From: Pseudoxanthomonas indica
Lineage (GTDB): Bacteria; Pseudomonadota; Gammaproteobacteria; Xanthomonadales; Xanthomonadaceae
Direction: 5' to 3'
DNA: 64,000 bases
Assembly (NCBI RefSeq): GCF_900167565.1
Contig: NZ_FUZV01000001.1
Coordinates: forward strand, 124,001 to 188,000
The notes below the pieces were generated by a model, which was given only the letters and a program-made list of their open reading frames with translations, ran no database searches and was not told where the DNA came from. Shown one piece after another: positions 32,369 to 41,630 of the stretch; position 1 is the first letter of the stretch; every line of letters starts with the position of its first letter. Made by a program: the position numbers and the translations under genes.

Positions 32369-33730
32369 ATGTCGAAGCAGTACCGTTTTCCCGAAAACTT
32401 TCTCTGGGGCAGCGCCACCGCCGCCTACCAGATCGAAGGTTCGCCGCTCGCCGACGGCGCCGGTCCCAGCATCTGGCAGCGCTTCGCGCATACGCCCGGG
32501 CGCATGCTCAATGACGACAACGGCGACGTCGCCTGCGATCACTACAACCGCTGGCGCGATGACGTAGGCCTGATGAAGCAGCTGGGCATGCAGGGCTATC
32601 GTTTCAGCGTGTCCTGGAGCCGGGTGATGCCCGAGGGCCGCGGCCGGGTCAATCCCAAGGGGCTGGACTTCTACGAGCGGCTGGTGGACACCCTGCTCGA
32701 GAACGGCATCCAGCCCACCGCGACCCTGTTCCACTGGGATCTGCCGGCGGCGCTGGATGATCGTGGCGGCTGGCTCAACCCCGACATCGCCGACTGGTTC
32801 GGCGAGTACAGCGAGGTGATGTACAAGCGCCTGGACGGGCGCATCAAGCGCTGGGCCACGCTCAACGAACCCTGGGTGGTGACCGACGGCGGCTACCTGC
32901 ATGGCGCGCTCGCGCCGGGCCACCGCAACCGCTTCGAAGCCCCCATCGCCTCGCACAACCTGCTGCGCGCGCATGGCAAGTCGGTGCAGGTGTACCGCGC
33001 CGTGGGCAAGCACGAAGTCGGGCTGGTGGTGAACATCGAGCCCAAGTACCCCGCCAGCCAGAGCCCGGAAGACCTCGCCGCGACCCGTCGCGCCGAGGCC
33101 TACATGAACCGGCAGTACCTGGACCCGGTGTTCTTCGGCACCTATCCGGAAGAACTGCGCGAGATCTTCGGCGAAGCCTGGCCGGAATGGCCGCAGGCGG
33201 ACATGGATCTGATCCGCCAGCCGCTGGACTTCATCGGCGTCAACTACTACACCCGCAACGTCGCCCGCCATGACGAGGCCAACTGGCCGCTCAAGGTGTC
33301 GCCGGTCCGGCAGACCCAGCATACGTATACAGAGACTGGCTGGGAGGTCTTCCCGCAGGGCCTGACCGACACGCTGACCTGGGTCAAGGAGCGCTACGGC
33401 AATCCGAAAGTCTTCATTACGGAAAACGGCGCGGCCTTCTTCGATCCGCCCAAGGCCGAGCGCGGCCGCGTGCGCGACCCCTTGCGGGTCAGTTACTTGC
33501 GCCAGCACCTGCGCGCCGTGCACAAGGCGATCGAGGCCGGTTGCGACATCCAGGGCTATTACGTCTGGTCGCTGCTGGACAACCTGGAATGGTCGCTGGG
33601 CTACTCCAAACGCTTCGGTATCGTCCACGTGGACTTCGAAACCCAGACCCGCACACCCAAGGACAGCGCACGCTATTATGCGTCGGTCGTGGCCAGCCAC
33701 GGCGAGGCACTGGCCAACGAGGATGATTGA
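32369..33730 (+). CDS. GH1 beta-glucosidase, cytoplasmic
   Basis: A retaining beta-glycosidase of family GH1 (453 residues) that releases glucose from beta-glucosides or short beta-gluco-oligosaccharides. The acid/base is Glu167 in TLNEPW and the nucleophile is Glu352 in ITENGAA. The N-terminal FLWGSATAAYQIEG and HWDLP are also diagnostic. There is no signal peptide, so it acts in the cytoplasm on imported sugars. The ATG at 32369 follows GGAGGGGCC. There is no sign of a phospho-glucoside-type enzyme or a PTS partner nearby, which fits ABC import of unphosphorylated sugar. It is followed after 58 bases by glucokinase, so the two are likely cotranscribed. Confidence 0.95.
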   Translation: MSKQYRFPENFLWGSATAAYQIEGSPLADGAGPSIWQRFAHTPGRMLNDDNGDVACDHYNRWRDDVGLMKQLGMQGYRFSVSWSRVMPEGRGRVNPKGLDFYERLVDTLLENGIQPTATLFHWDLPAALDDRGGWLNPDIADWFGEYSEVMYKRLDGRIKRWATLNEPWVVTDGGYLHGALAPGHRNRFEAPIASHNLLRAHGKSVQVYRAVGKHEVGLVVNIEPKYPASQSPEDLAATRRAEAYMNRQYLDPVFFGTYPEELREIFGEAWPEWPQADMDLIRQPLDFIGVNYYTRNVARHDEANWPLKVSPVRQTQHTYTETGWEVFPQGLTDTLTWVKERYGNPKVFITENGAAFFDPPKAERGRVRDPLRVSYLRQHLRAVHKAIEAGCDIQGYYVWSLLDNLEWSLGYSKRFGIVHVDFETQTRTPKDSARYYASVVASHGEALANEDD

Positions 33731-33788
33731 CCCGAATGCGGCGAACGACTTTTTGCGGTACTGAATCCACCTCCAAGAAGCGCGCCGC

Positions 33789-34805
33789 ATGAGCAGCGAG
33801 AAGCGGGTACTGCTCGCCGATATCGGCGGCACCAACGCGCGCTTTGCGTTGGCCGATACGCAGGCGCCCTCGCCGCTGCTGGATGACAGCGTGCGCGGCT
33901 TCGCCGTGGCGGACTTCCCGTCGCTGGCCGACGCCGCCGCGCACTATCTCAAAGAGATTGCCGACGAGGACGCCGCCGACAAGAGCCGCGACATCGAAGT
34001 GCGCAACGGCGTGTTCGCCGTGGCCGGCCGTGTCGATGGCGACGAAGCCCGCATCACCAACCATCCCTGGGTGATCAGCCTGTCGCGCACCCGCGACGCG
34101 CTGGGCTTCGACGGCCTGCGCCTGGTCAACGATTTTGCCGCGCAGGCCATGGCCCTGCCCTGGCTGGGCCGCGATGACGTGGTCAGCATCGGCATTCCGG
34201 AGTGGGCGCCGGAACACAGGCCGCAGCACTGCACCTACGGCGTGATTGGTCCCGGCACGGGCCTGGGCGTGGGTGGCCTGATCATCCGCGACGGCCATAC
34301 CTTCCCGCTGGAAACCGAAGGTGGCCATGTCAGCTTCGCCCCGGGCACGCCGCAGGAGATCGACGTGCTCAAGCAGCTGTCGGCGCAGTTCGGCCGCGTC
34401 TCGATCGAGCGCCTGATCTGCGGTCCCGGCCTGGTCAACGTGCATCGCGCGCTGTGCGAAATCGCCGGCGAGGATCCCGGCAACCTGCAGCCGGCCGACG
34501 TCACCGCCCGCGCGGCGATGGGCGATGTGCGCAGCGCCAATGCCATCGATGTGTTCTGCGCGGTGTTCGGCGCCGTCACCGGCGATCTGGTGCTGACGCT
34601 GGGCGCCTGGGATGGCGTGTTCCTGACCGGTGGCCTGGTGCCCAAGTTGCTGACCTCGCTGCAGCACTCGGGTTTCCGCCAGCGCTTCGAGCACAAGGGA
34701 CGCTTCTCCGCCACGATGGGGCGCATCCCGACCCTGGCCATCGTGCATCCGCGCCCGGGCCTGCTGGGCGCGGCCGCGATCGCCGTGGAAAGCTATCCGG
34801 GCTGA
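33789..34805 (+). CDS. glk: glucokinase
   Basis: Phosphorylates free glucose with ATP to glucose 6-phosphate. It has 338 residues of the bacterial Glk type (not ROK), with N-terminal phosphate-binding LLADIGGTNARFAL, the GPGTGLGVGGLI loop and the substrate region ETEGGHVSFAP. It stands between GH1 and edd on the same strand, so the order GH1-glk-edd-eda turns beta-glucoside into Entner-Doudoroff intermediates. zwf and pgl are not in the window and must lie elsewhere. The ATG at 33789 follows CAAGAAGCGCGCCGC, a modest ribosome site. Confidence 0.95.
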   Translation: MSSEKRVLLADIGGTNARFALADTQAPSPLLDDSVRGFAVADFPSLADAAAHYLKEIADEDAADKSRDIEVRNGVFAVAGRVDGDEARITNHPWVISLSRTRDALGFDGLRLVNDFAAQAMALPWLGRDDVVSIGIPEWAPEHRPQHCTYGVIGPGTGLGVGGLIIRDGHTFPLETEGGHVSFAPGTPQEIDVLKQLSAQFGRVSIERLICGPGLVNVHRALCEIAGEDPGNLQPADVTARAAMGDVRSANAIDVFCAVFGAVTGDLVLTLGAWDGVFLTGGLVPKLLTSLQHSGFRQRFEHKGRFSATMGRIPTLAIVHPRPGLLGAAAIAVESYPG

Positions 34806-34940
34806 TTGACGGCGACGCCGTTTACTGCGGAAAACCCGCGTTTTCGGGTGCCCGCAAGCGACGCTGGTCTCCCATTGGTCACTTTAACTGCACGGCAGTG
34901 ACGCGCACACTGGCGGTATTCCGCAGTACAGCCGACGCCA

Positions 34941-36851
34941 ATGAGCCTGCATCCGCGCATCCAAGAAGTCACCGAACGCATCCGCCAACGCAGCCTGCCG
35001 CTGCGCCGCGCCTACCTGGCCGGCATCGACGCGGCCAATGCCAACGGACCGCAGCGCTCGCGCTTGAGCTGCGGCAACCTGGCACATGCCTTTGCCGCCT
35101 GCGGGCCGACCGACAAGGGGCGCCTGCGCGCCGACGTCACCGCCAACCTCGGCATCATCAACGCCTACAACGACATGCTCTCGGCGCACCAGCCGTTCGA
35201 GCACTATCCGGAAATCATCCGCCAGCTGGCGCGTGATCTCGGCGCCACCGCCCAGGTCGCCGGCGGCGTGCCGGCGATGTGCGATGGCGTCACCCAGGGC
35301 CGTCCCGGCATGGAGCTGTCGCTGTTCTCGCGCGACGCCATTGCCCAGGCCACGGCGATTTCGCTCAGCCACGACATGTTCGATGCCGCGCTCTATCTGG
35401 GCGTGTGCGACAAGATTGTCCCCGGCCTGTTGATCGGCGCCCTCGCCTTCGGCCACCTGCCGGCGGTGTTCGTTCCGGCCGGCCCGATGACGCCGGGCAT
35501 CCCCAACAAGAAAAAAGCCGAAGTCCGCGAGCGCTATGCCGCCGGCGAAGCCACCCGCGAGGAGCTGCTCGAAGCCGAAGCCGCCAGCTACCACGCCGCC
35601 GGCACCTGCACCTTCTACGGCACCGCCAATTCCAACCAGGTGCTGCTGGAAGCGATGGGCCTGCAGATGCCGGGCACCTCGTTCGTCAATCCGGATCAAC
35701 CGCTGCGCGACGTGCTGACCCGCGCCGCCGCCGAACAGGCGCTGGCGATCACCGCGCTGGGCGATGACTACCGCCCCATCGGCCATCTGATCGATGAGCG
35801 CGCCATCGTCAATGCGATTGCCGCGTTGATGGCCACCGGTGGCTCCACCAACCACACCATCCACTGGGTCGCGGTGGCGCGCGCCGCCGGCATCGTGCTG
35901 ACCTGGGACGATATCGACGTCATCAGCCAGACCGTGCCGCTGCTGGCGCGCGTGTATCCCAATGGCGATGCCGACGTGAACCGCTTTGCCGCGGCCGGCG
36001 GCACCCAGTTCGTGTTCCGCGAACTGCTCGACGCCGGCCTGATGCACGACCTGCCGACGATTGTCGCCGGCGGCATGCGCGCCTTCTGCGAAGAGCCGCG
36101 CCTGCAGGACGGCAAGCTGGCCTATGCGCCCGGCATCGCCGAGAGCGCCGACACCGCGGTGGTGCGTCCGGTCAGTGACGCGTTCGAATCGCAGGGCGGA
36201 TTGCGCCTGCTGCGCGGCAACCTGGGCCGCTCGCTGATCAAGACCTCGGCGGTGAAGCAAGAGTACCGCTACATCGAAGCGCCGGCCGTGGTCGTGGATG
36301 ATCCGCGCGCACTCAACAAGCTGCACGCTGCCGGTCTGCTGCCGCAGGATTTCGTCGCGGTGGTGCGCTACCAGGGCCCGCGTTCGAACGGCATGCCGGA
36401 ACTGCATTCGCTGGCGCCGCTGCTGGGCCTGCTGCAGAACCAGGGCCGGCGGGTGGCGCTGGTCACCGACGGTCGCCTGTCGGGCGCGTCGGGCAAGATT
36501 CCCGCCGCCATCCACCTCACCCCCGAAGCCGCGCGCGGTGGTCCGCTGGCCAAGCTGCGCGAAGGCGATCTGATTCGCCTGGATGCGGAGAACGGCATCC
36601 TGGAAGCGCTGGTGTCGGCCGAAGAGTGGAACGCGCGCGAACTGGCTCCGAACACTTCGCCGGCCGCGCTGGATCTGGGCCGCAACCTGTTCGCGGTCAG
36701 CCGCGACGTGGTCACCCCGGCCGATCAGGGCGCGCTGTCGATTTCCTGCGGCCCGCCGTATCACAACGGCACCTGGGAGTACGATTCCGAATACGAACTG
36801 GGCGAGACGGCAGAGGCTGCCGCGGCGCCCCATGAGTCGAAAGACGCGTAA
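34941..36851 (+). CDS. edd: phosphogluconate dehydratase
   Basis: Iron-sulfur dehydratase that converts 6-phosphogluconate to 2-keto-3-deoxy-6-phosphogluconate, the first committed step of the Entner-Doudoroff pathway. It has 636 residues, longer than dihydroxyacid dehydratase and normal for Edd. Family stretches include CDGVTQGRPGMELSLFSRD, ATGGSTNHTIHW and RLSGASGKIPAAIHLTPEA; conserved cysteines in CDGVTQG and GVCDKIVPG are expected cluster ligands. It follows glk after 135 bases and precedes eda after 101 bases. I see no operator of the LacI type in front of it, so it may be controlled separately or by read-through. Confidence 0.96.
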   Translation: MSLHPRIQEVTERIRQRSLPLRRAYLAGIDAANANGPQRSRLSCGNLAHAFAACGPTDKGRLRADVTANLGIINAYNDMLSAHQPFEHYPEIIRQLARDLGATAQVAGGVPAMCDGVTQGRPGMELSLFSRDAIAQATAISLSHDMFDAALYLGVCDKIVPGLLIGALAFGHLPAVFVPAGPMTPGIPNKKKAEVRERYAAGEATREELLEAEAASYHAAGTCTFYGTANSNQVLLEAMGLQMPGTSFVNPDQPLRDVLTRAAAEQALAITALGDDYRPIGHLIDERAIVNAIAALMATGGSTNHTIHWVAVARAAGIVLTWDDIDVISQTVPLLARVYPNGDADVNRFAAAGGTQFVFRELLDAGLMHDLPTIVAGGMRAFCEEPRLQDGKLAYAPGIAESADTAVVRPVSDAFESQGGLRLLRGNLGRSLIKTSAVKQEYRYIEAPAVVVDDPRALNKLHAAGLLPQDFVAVVRYQGPRSNGMPELHSLAPLLGLLQNQGRRVALVTDGRLSGASGKIPAAIHLTPEAARGGPLAKLREGDLIRLDAENGILEALVSAEEWNARELAPNTSPAALDLGRNLFAVSRDVVTPADQGALSISCGPPYHNGTWEYDSEYELGETAEAAAAPHESKDA

Positions 36852-36952
36852 CGCGAAAACGTCCGGCTGCACGCCCGCGTCGCTTGCCGGACCCGCCTGA
36901 CCCAGCGTCCATCGTCTGCCTGCACCTCTCACTCCAGGAAGCATTCCGCCCC

Positions 36953-37609
36953 ATGTCGATCCAGGCCCGCACCCAGAAAGCCGAATCCCTCCTCCGCGCG
37001 GCCGGCATCCTGCCGGTGGTCACCGTCAACTCGCTGGACGAGGCGCGCAAGGTCTCGCAGGCGCTGCTGGAAGGTGGCCTGCCGGCGATTGAACTGACCC
37101 TGCGCACGCCGGTGGCGATGGAAGCGCTGGCCATGCTCAAGCGCGAGCTGCCGGACATCGTGATTGGCGCCGGCACCGTGCTGACCGTCGAACAGATGCA
37201 GCAGTCGATTGATGCGGGCGCGGATTTCCTGGTCACTCCGGGCACGACCGCCGAGATGGCCTCGGCGCTGGCGCAAGCCGATATTCCGGTTGTGCCCGGC
37301 GCGGCCTCGCCAACCGAACTGCTGACCCTGATGGCGCATGGCTTCCGCGTCTGCAAGCTGTTCCCGGCCAATGCCGTGGGCGGGCTGGCGATGATCAAGG
37401 GCCTGGCCGGTCCGCTGGCCGAACTCAAGCTCTGCCCCACCGGCGGCATCGGCGAAGACACCGCCGCCGACTACCTCTCGCAACCCAACGTAGTGTGCAT
37501 CGGCGGCTCGTGGATGGTGCCCAAGGATTGGCTGGCCAAGGGCGAATGGGACAAGGTGCGCGACAGCTCGGCCAAGGCCGCGGCGATCGTCAAGCGCGTG
37601 CGCGGCTAA
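36953..37609 (+). CDS. eda: KDPG/KHG aldolase
   Basis: Class I aldolase that splits 2-keto-3-deoxy-6-phosphogluconate to pyruvate and glyceraldehyde 3-phosphate, the last step of the Entner-Doudoroff pathway. It has 218 residues. The Schiff-base lysine is Lys135 in VCKLFPANAVGG and the catalytic glutamate is Glu47 in PAIELTLRT. The ATG at 36953 gives MSIQARTQKAESL and is preceded by AGGA about 12 bases upstream; the frame extends to 36884, but that part overlaps nothing conserved. It follows edd on the same strand. Confidence 0.96.
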   Translation: MSIQARTQKAESLLRAAGILPVVTVNSLDEARKVSQALLEGGLPAIELTLRTPVAMEALAMLKRELPDIVIGAGTVLTVEQMQQSIDAGADFLVTPGTTAEMASALAQADIPVVPGAASPTELLTLMAHGFRVCKLFPANAVGGLAMIKGLAGPLAELKLCPTGGIGEDTAADYLSQPNVVCIGGSWMVPKDWLAKGEWDKVRDSSAKAAAIVKRVRG

Positions 37610-37669
37610 GCCGCAGCAGTCGGCAGAACGGCCCGCCAAGCCCGCGTCCAGCAAGCATCGGGTACCCAG

Positions 37670-37693
37670 GTAGGAGGGACTTCAGTCCCGACC
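37670..37693. repeat. GTAG-type REP, single copy
   Basis: A hairpin with arms AGGGACTTCAGTCCC-like in GTAGGAGGGACTTCAGTCCC (from 37670). It follows eda by 60 bases, and the TGA stop of the convergent membrane protein gene at 37682 lies inside it. Confidence 0.8.
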
Positions 37694-38413
37694 ACCCCCA
37701 GCGTCACGGATGGCAATGGAATGCCATCGCAATGCCGCCTGCTTCCACGCCAGCGCCAGCAAAGCGAACCACCCCACCAGCAACAAGCCCAGCTGCCACT
37801 CAAGCGCGTTCTCCACCCGGTCGCGCAAGACTTCGTCAACAAGCGCAAGTCCGGCGATGACATTGGCCACGCCCAGCAACAGCATCCACACGCAGATCAC
37901 CGCCATCCATCGCCGCAGTGTCACGCCGATCGCGTGACGTCGCGCCGCCACGCGCAGCAACAGCAGCTGCGCCAGGAAGCCGAATCCGAAGTACACGGTC
38001 ACGCCATAGCGGCGCAGGAAGCCGTACACCTCACCCTGCGTACCCAGGAAGAATGCGTACACCGCCAGCGCACAGGCGGAGACAGTTCCCAGCCAGCGCA
38101 TCGTCGTGACGACCCTGGAAGATGGCGCAGCGAACCAGCGCGCCGCGAGCCACCAGACGACCACATGCAATGCCGCACAGGGAATCACCAGCCAGCGGAA
38201 GACCTGGTTGCCGACGCCATGTCGCGCCGCCCGACTGATCGACACGCAGCCTTCCAGGTACGGCACGCAGGCTTCGACCCAGCCGTCGCGAATGGACAAG
38301 GCATAGGCCAGATGCACGGCCACCAGAAACACCATCGTGATCGCCAGCGGCAGCGGCCACAACGGGAGGCCGGCGTGCGCCCCGAGCCGATTCTGCAAGC
38401 CTGGCGGTTTCAT
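37682..38413 (-). CDS. hypothetical multi-pass membrane protein (possibly Frag1/DRAM-like)
   Basis: An integral membrane protein of 243 residues with about six hydrophobic segments. The first is near residues 18 to 40, then others near 70 to 90, 105 to 125, 140 to 160, 170 to 195 and 210 to 230. Between the first two is a loop with two cysteines (EACVPYLEGCVSIS), which would face the periplasm. The layout and the VSIS..RHG segment recall Frag1/DRAM/Sfk1-like proteins, but this is a weak resemblance and no function is claimed. The ATG at 38413 follows GCAGGTGTCC; a GTG at 38419 is possible. Its stop lies in a REP. A perfect 20-base palindrome separates it from the permease genes. Confidence 0.75.
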   Translation of the reverse strand: MKPPGLQNRLGAHAGLPLWPLPLAITMVFLVAVHLAYALSIRDGWVEACVPYLEGCVSISRAARHGVGNQVFRWLVIPCAALHVVVWWLAARWFAAPSSRVVTTMRWLGTVSACALAVYAFFLGTQGEVYGFLRRYGVTVYFGFGFLAQLLLLRVAARRHAIGVTLRRWMAVICVWMLLLGVANVIAGLALVDEVLRDRVENALEWQLGLLLVGWFALLALAWKQAALRWHSIAIRDAGGGRD

Positions 38414-38433
38414 GGACACCTGCGCGCGCAGTA

Positions 38434-38484
38434 AAAACAGGGGTCAGAGTACTGAATGATAAAAAGTACTCTGACCCCTGTTTT
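38434..38484. repeat. 20-base perfect inverted repeat at ABC operon end
   Basis: Arms AAAACAGGGGTCAGAGTACT (38434-38453) and its exact complement (38465-38484), with an 11-base loop. It lies 4 bases after the permease stop (minus strand) and could end that transcript, since the left end has an A-rich edge. The GGGGTCAGAGTACT core is of the dispersed kind associated with REP-type (RAYT) elements; that link is recalled, not tested. Confidence 0.8.
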
Positions 38485-38488
38485 CTTT

Positions 38489-39340
38489 TCAGCCCTTCAC
38501 GCTGCCCAGCGTGAGCCCTTGCAGGTAATAGCGCTGCAGCAGCAGGAACAGCAGCAGCACCGGCAACACCGTGATCACCGCGCCAGCCATCATCATTTCC
38601 ACGTCCATGATGTGTTCGCGCGACAGCGACGCCAGGGCCACCGGCAAGGTGTAATGCTCCTGGTCGGTGAGGATGATCAGCGGCCACATGAAGTCGTTCC
38701 AGGCCGCCATGAAGGTGAAAATCGCCAGCGTCACCAGCACCGGCTTGAGCATGGGCAGCACGATGCGGAAGAAAATCCGCAACTCGCTGGCGCCGTCGAT
38801 GCGCGCCGCTTCCAGCAGTTCATCGGGAATGCTGCGTGCGTACTGCCGCACCAGGAAGATGCCGAACACCGTGGCCAGCGCCGGCACGATCACCCCGCCG
38901 AAACTGTTGACCAGCCCCAGCTGCTTCATCAACAGGAACAGCGGCAGCATGGCCACCTGCGCCGGAATGACCAGCGCCGCCAGCAGGACCTGGAAGATCC
39001 GCTGGCGTCCGCGAAAGCGCAGCTTGGCGAAGGCGTAGCCGGCCATGGTGTTGACCAGCAGCGAGCCCAGCGTGATCGCCACCGACACCAGCAGGCTGTT
39101 GGCGAAGTTGTGCGCCATGCCGGTACGGCCGAACAGCATGCGGTAGTTGTCGAGGGTCACGCCGGAGGGAAGCAGCGGTGGCGGGAAGCGGCTGGCCTGC
39201 CCGGCCGGCATGAACGACACCGACAGCATCCACAGCAGCGGTGCCAGGCTGATGATGGCCAGCAGCAGCAAGGCGCCGTTGATCAGCCACGCCTGGCCTC
39301 GGGTGGCGCCGACTTCGCGCGGGGCGGATGGCAGTGTCAT
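38489..39340 (-). CDS. CUT1 sugar ABC permease, MalG-like
   Basis: Inner-membrane permease (283 residues) of a carbohydrate importer. It has about six membrane segments and the EAA loop DELLEAARIDGASELRIFFRIVLPMLKP, which docks with the ATPase. The ATG at 39340 overlaps the stop of the preceding permease in a four-base ATGA, so translation is coupled; the longer frame to 39622 is an overlap artefact. It is the last gene of the GH144, binding protein and two-permease operon. Substrate is unknown from sequence; context suggests gluco-oligosaccharides. Confidence 0.93.
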   Translation of the reverse strand: MTLPSAPREVGATRGQAWLINGALLLLAIISLAPLLWMLSVSFMPAGQASRFPPPLLPSGVTLDNYRMLFGRTGMAHNFANSLLVSVAITLGSLLVNTMAGYAFAKLRFRGRQRIFQVLLAALVIPAQVAMLPLFLLMKQLGLVNSFGGVIVPALATVFGIFLVRQYARSIPDELLEAARIDGASELRIFFRIVLPMLKPVLVTLAIFTFMAAWNDFMWPLIILTDQEHYTLPVALASLSREHIMDVEMMMAGAVITVLPVLLLFLLLQRYYLQGLTLGSVKG

Positions 39341-40242
39341 ATCAAATCCCTGCGCTTGCCCAGGCGCAGCATCACCGTGGTGACCGCCAGGATGATCGCG
39401 AACAGCAGGAAGGCCACGGCCGAGGCACGGCCGAGCTTCCACCATTTGAAGCCTTCCTCGAACATGAAGTACAGGACGCTGACCGTGCTCTGCAGCGGGT
39501 CGCCGCGGGTGATCACGTAGGGTTCGGCGAACAGCTGGAAGTAACCCGACACCGTGATCACCGCTACCACCAGCAGCACCGGCCCGAGCATCGGCAGGGT
39601 GATGTGGCGGAACTGCCGCCATTTGGAAGCGCCGTCGATGCGCGCGGCCTCATACAGATCCTGCGGGATGGTCTGCAGGCCGGCCAGGAAGATCACCATG
39701 TTGTAGCCAAAGTTCTTCCACACCGCGAACAGGATGATGGTCGGCATGGCCCAGCGCGGATCGCCCAGCCAGTCGATCGGGGCGATGCCCAGATGACCGA
39801 GCGCCCAGTTGACCAGGCCGTAGCTGGTATGGAACAGGTAACGCCAGATCACCGCCACCGCCACCAGCGTGGTCACCACCGGCGCAAACAGCGCGGTGCG
39901 GAACAGCGCCTTGAAGCGCGCCAGCGGCGCATGCAGCAGCATCGCCGCGCCCAGCGAAACGGCGATGGACAGCGGCACCCCCACGATGACGAAGTACAGC
40001 GTATTGCCCAGTGACTTCCAGAAGATCGCCGTCTGCAGCAGATCCAGATAATTGTCCAGGCCGACAAAGCGCAGGTTGTCGGCATCGGCCAAGGCGTAGA
40101 GATCGAAGTCGGTCAGGCTGAGCAGCAACGCGGCGAACACCGGCAGGCCGAAAAACACCGCCAGGATGATCAGCGCCGGCGCCACGAATACCCAGCCCGC
40201 CACGGGCGTGCGCATCAGCTTGCGGCCCAGGGTGGGCCTCAT
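39337..40242 (-). CDS. CUT1 sugar ABC permease, MalF/UgpA-like
   Basis: Inner-membrane permease (301 residues) that pairs with the downstream MalG-like gene. It has about six membrane segments and the EAA loop in DLYEAARIDGASKWRQFRHITLPMLGP. The start ATG overlaps the stop of the binding-protein gene by four bases. It lacks the large periplasmic insert of E. coli MalF, so it is closer to UgpA/LacF types. Confidence 0.93.
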   Translation of the reverse strand: MRPTLGRKLMRTPVAGWVFVAPALIILAVFFGLPVFAALLLSLTDFDLYALADADNLRFVGLDNYLDLLQTAIFWKSLGNTLYFVIVGVPLSIAVSLGAAMLLHAPLARFKALFRTALFAPVVTTLVAVAVIWRYLFHTSYGLVNWALGHLGIAPIDWLGDPRWAMPTIILFAVWKNFGYNMVIFLAGLQTIPQDLYEAARIDGASKWRQFRHITLPMLGPVLLVVAVITVSGYFQLFAEPYVITRGDPLQSTVSVLYFMFEEGFKWWKLGRASAVAFLLFAIILAVTTVMLRLGKRRDLI

Positions 40243-41621
40243 GGCACCGCTCCGCCGGCGTTCGCGGTGTCAGCCTGCTCGCGCTCGAACAGCCAGCGGC
40301 GCTTCTCGAGAATGGCGTCTACGCGATGGTCCAGATCGCGCACCGCCTGATCCTGCGGCAGGCCGCCACGCACCACCTGTTCGGTGACCAGGCGCATTTC
40401 CTGGGCGATGCGTTCCCACTCCAGCACCTTGGGCGTCGGCTTGACCCGTTCCAGCTGATCGCGGAAGGCGCGTGCGTATTCGTCGTTGGCCAGTTGCGGC
40501 AGATCCCAGGTGCTGCGGCGCGGCGGCAGATCGCCAATCAGGGCGTGGAAGCGCGCCTGCACCTCGGGCCGCGACAGGTATTCGATCAGCAGCCACGCGG
40601 CTTGTTTGCGCTCGGAGCTTTTGAAGATCACCAGGCTGGTGCCGCCGGCGATACCCGCGCCCGGTCCGCCATCGGGACCCGGCAGCGGCATGGTGCCCCA
40701 CTCGTCCGCCAACGCCGCCGGCGCGCGCTGTTTGAACTCGCGGATATTCCACGGACCGGAAAAGTAGAAGGCGTACAGGCCGTTGAAGAATTCATCCCAG
40801 ACATTGGACACCTGGGTTTCGGACATCTTCGGCGCCCAGCCCTGCTCGAATGCGTTGGCGTAAAAACCCAGCGCCTTGCGAAAGCCGGGGCTGCTGAAAT
40901 TGCCGCGGTTGTCGTGATCGCGCAGCAGCGGGTCCGGCATCTGCAGGGCCAGCGACAAGGGTTGTTCGAACTCGTTGACCGGCATCAGGATGGCGTAGCG
41001 ATCCTGGCCGCCCTGGCGCTTGATCGCGGCCATGGCCTGTTCCCACTCGGCCCAGGTGCGCGGCGGTTGCGCGAAGCCGGCCTTGCGCAGCAGATCCTTG
41101 CGGTAGAACAGCAGCCGCGTGTCGACATACCAGGGCACGCCCAGCAGGCGTCCATCGACCACGCTGGTATCCCAGATCCCCGGGAAATAGTCGCGGCGAT
41201 CGACGACGGAAGAACCCTGCACGAACGGCTGCAGCGGCTCCAGCGTATCGAGCGCGGCGAACTCCGGCAGCCAGGTGTTGCCGAGTTGGCAGATGTCCGG
41301 CAGGCCGTCGGCGGCAAAGGCGGTCAGCAGCTTCTCGTGCGCCGCGGTCCAGGGGATGTTCTGCACCCGCACATCAATGTCCGGATGCAGGCGTTCGAAG
41401 TCGTCGACCAGTTCCAGCACCACCTCGGCTTCGCGGCCCATCGCCCAGAAATCCACCGTCTGCTTTTTGGCCGGTGGGCGTTGGCACGCGCCCAGCAGCA
41501 ACAGGCCCATCAGCAGGACGGTCAGCCCGGCGATGCGGGCCCACAGGCGCAGCGGAGCGGGCGTGTGATCCACGCCCTGCCCGGGCTCTGCCGAAGGTCG
41601 GTCTTGCCGGCTGCTCTGCAT
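40239..41621 (-). CDS. sugar ABC transporter substrate-binding lipoprotein
   Basis: Extracytoplasmic solute-binding protein (460 residues) of the CUT1 family. The N-terminus has a membrane segment with lipobox LLLGAC, so it is a lipoprotein. The mature part shows the binding-protein fold: VDFWAMGREAEVVLELVDDFERLHPDIDV, DICQLGNTWLPEFAAL and the hinge PLPGPDGGPGAGIAGGTSLVIF. The charged stretch of about 25 residues before the hydrophobic core is long, so a later start is possible, but none is better supported. It begins 9 bases after the GH144 stop and overlaps the first permease by four bases, so all four genes form one operon. Confidence 0.93.
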   Translation of the reverse strand: MQSSRQDRPSAEPGQGVDHTPAPLRLWARIAGLTVLLMGLLLLGACQRPPAKKQTVDFWAMGREAEVVLELVDDFERLHPDIDVRVQNIPWTAAHEKLLTAFAADGLPDICQLGNTWLPEFAALDTLEPLQPFVQGSSVVDRRDYFPGIWDTSVVDGRLLGVPWYVDTRLLFYRKDLLRKAGFAQPPRTWAEWEQAMAAIKRQGGQDRYAILMPVNEFEQPLSLALQMPDPLLRDHDNRGNFSSPGFRKALGFYANAFEQGWAPKMSETQVSNVWDEFFNGLYAFYFSGPWNIREFKQRAPAALADEWGTMPLPGPDGGPGAGIAGGTSLVIFKSSERKQAAWLLIEYLSRPEVQARFHALIGDLPPRRSTWDLPQLANDEYARAFRDQLERVKPTPKVLEWERIAQEMRLVTEQVVRGGLPQDQAVRDLDHRVDAILEKRRWLFEREQADTANAGGAVP

Positions 41622-41630
41622 GCCGCCAGC

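Noticed and set aside
34884..36944. A 686-codon minus-strand open frame
   Set aside because: Antisense to edd; no ribosome site or domain.
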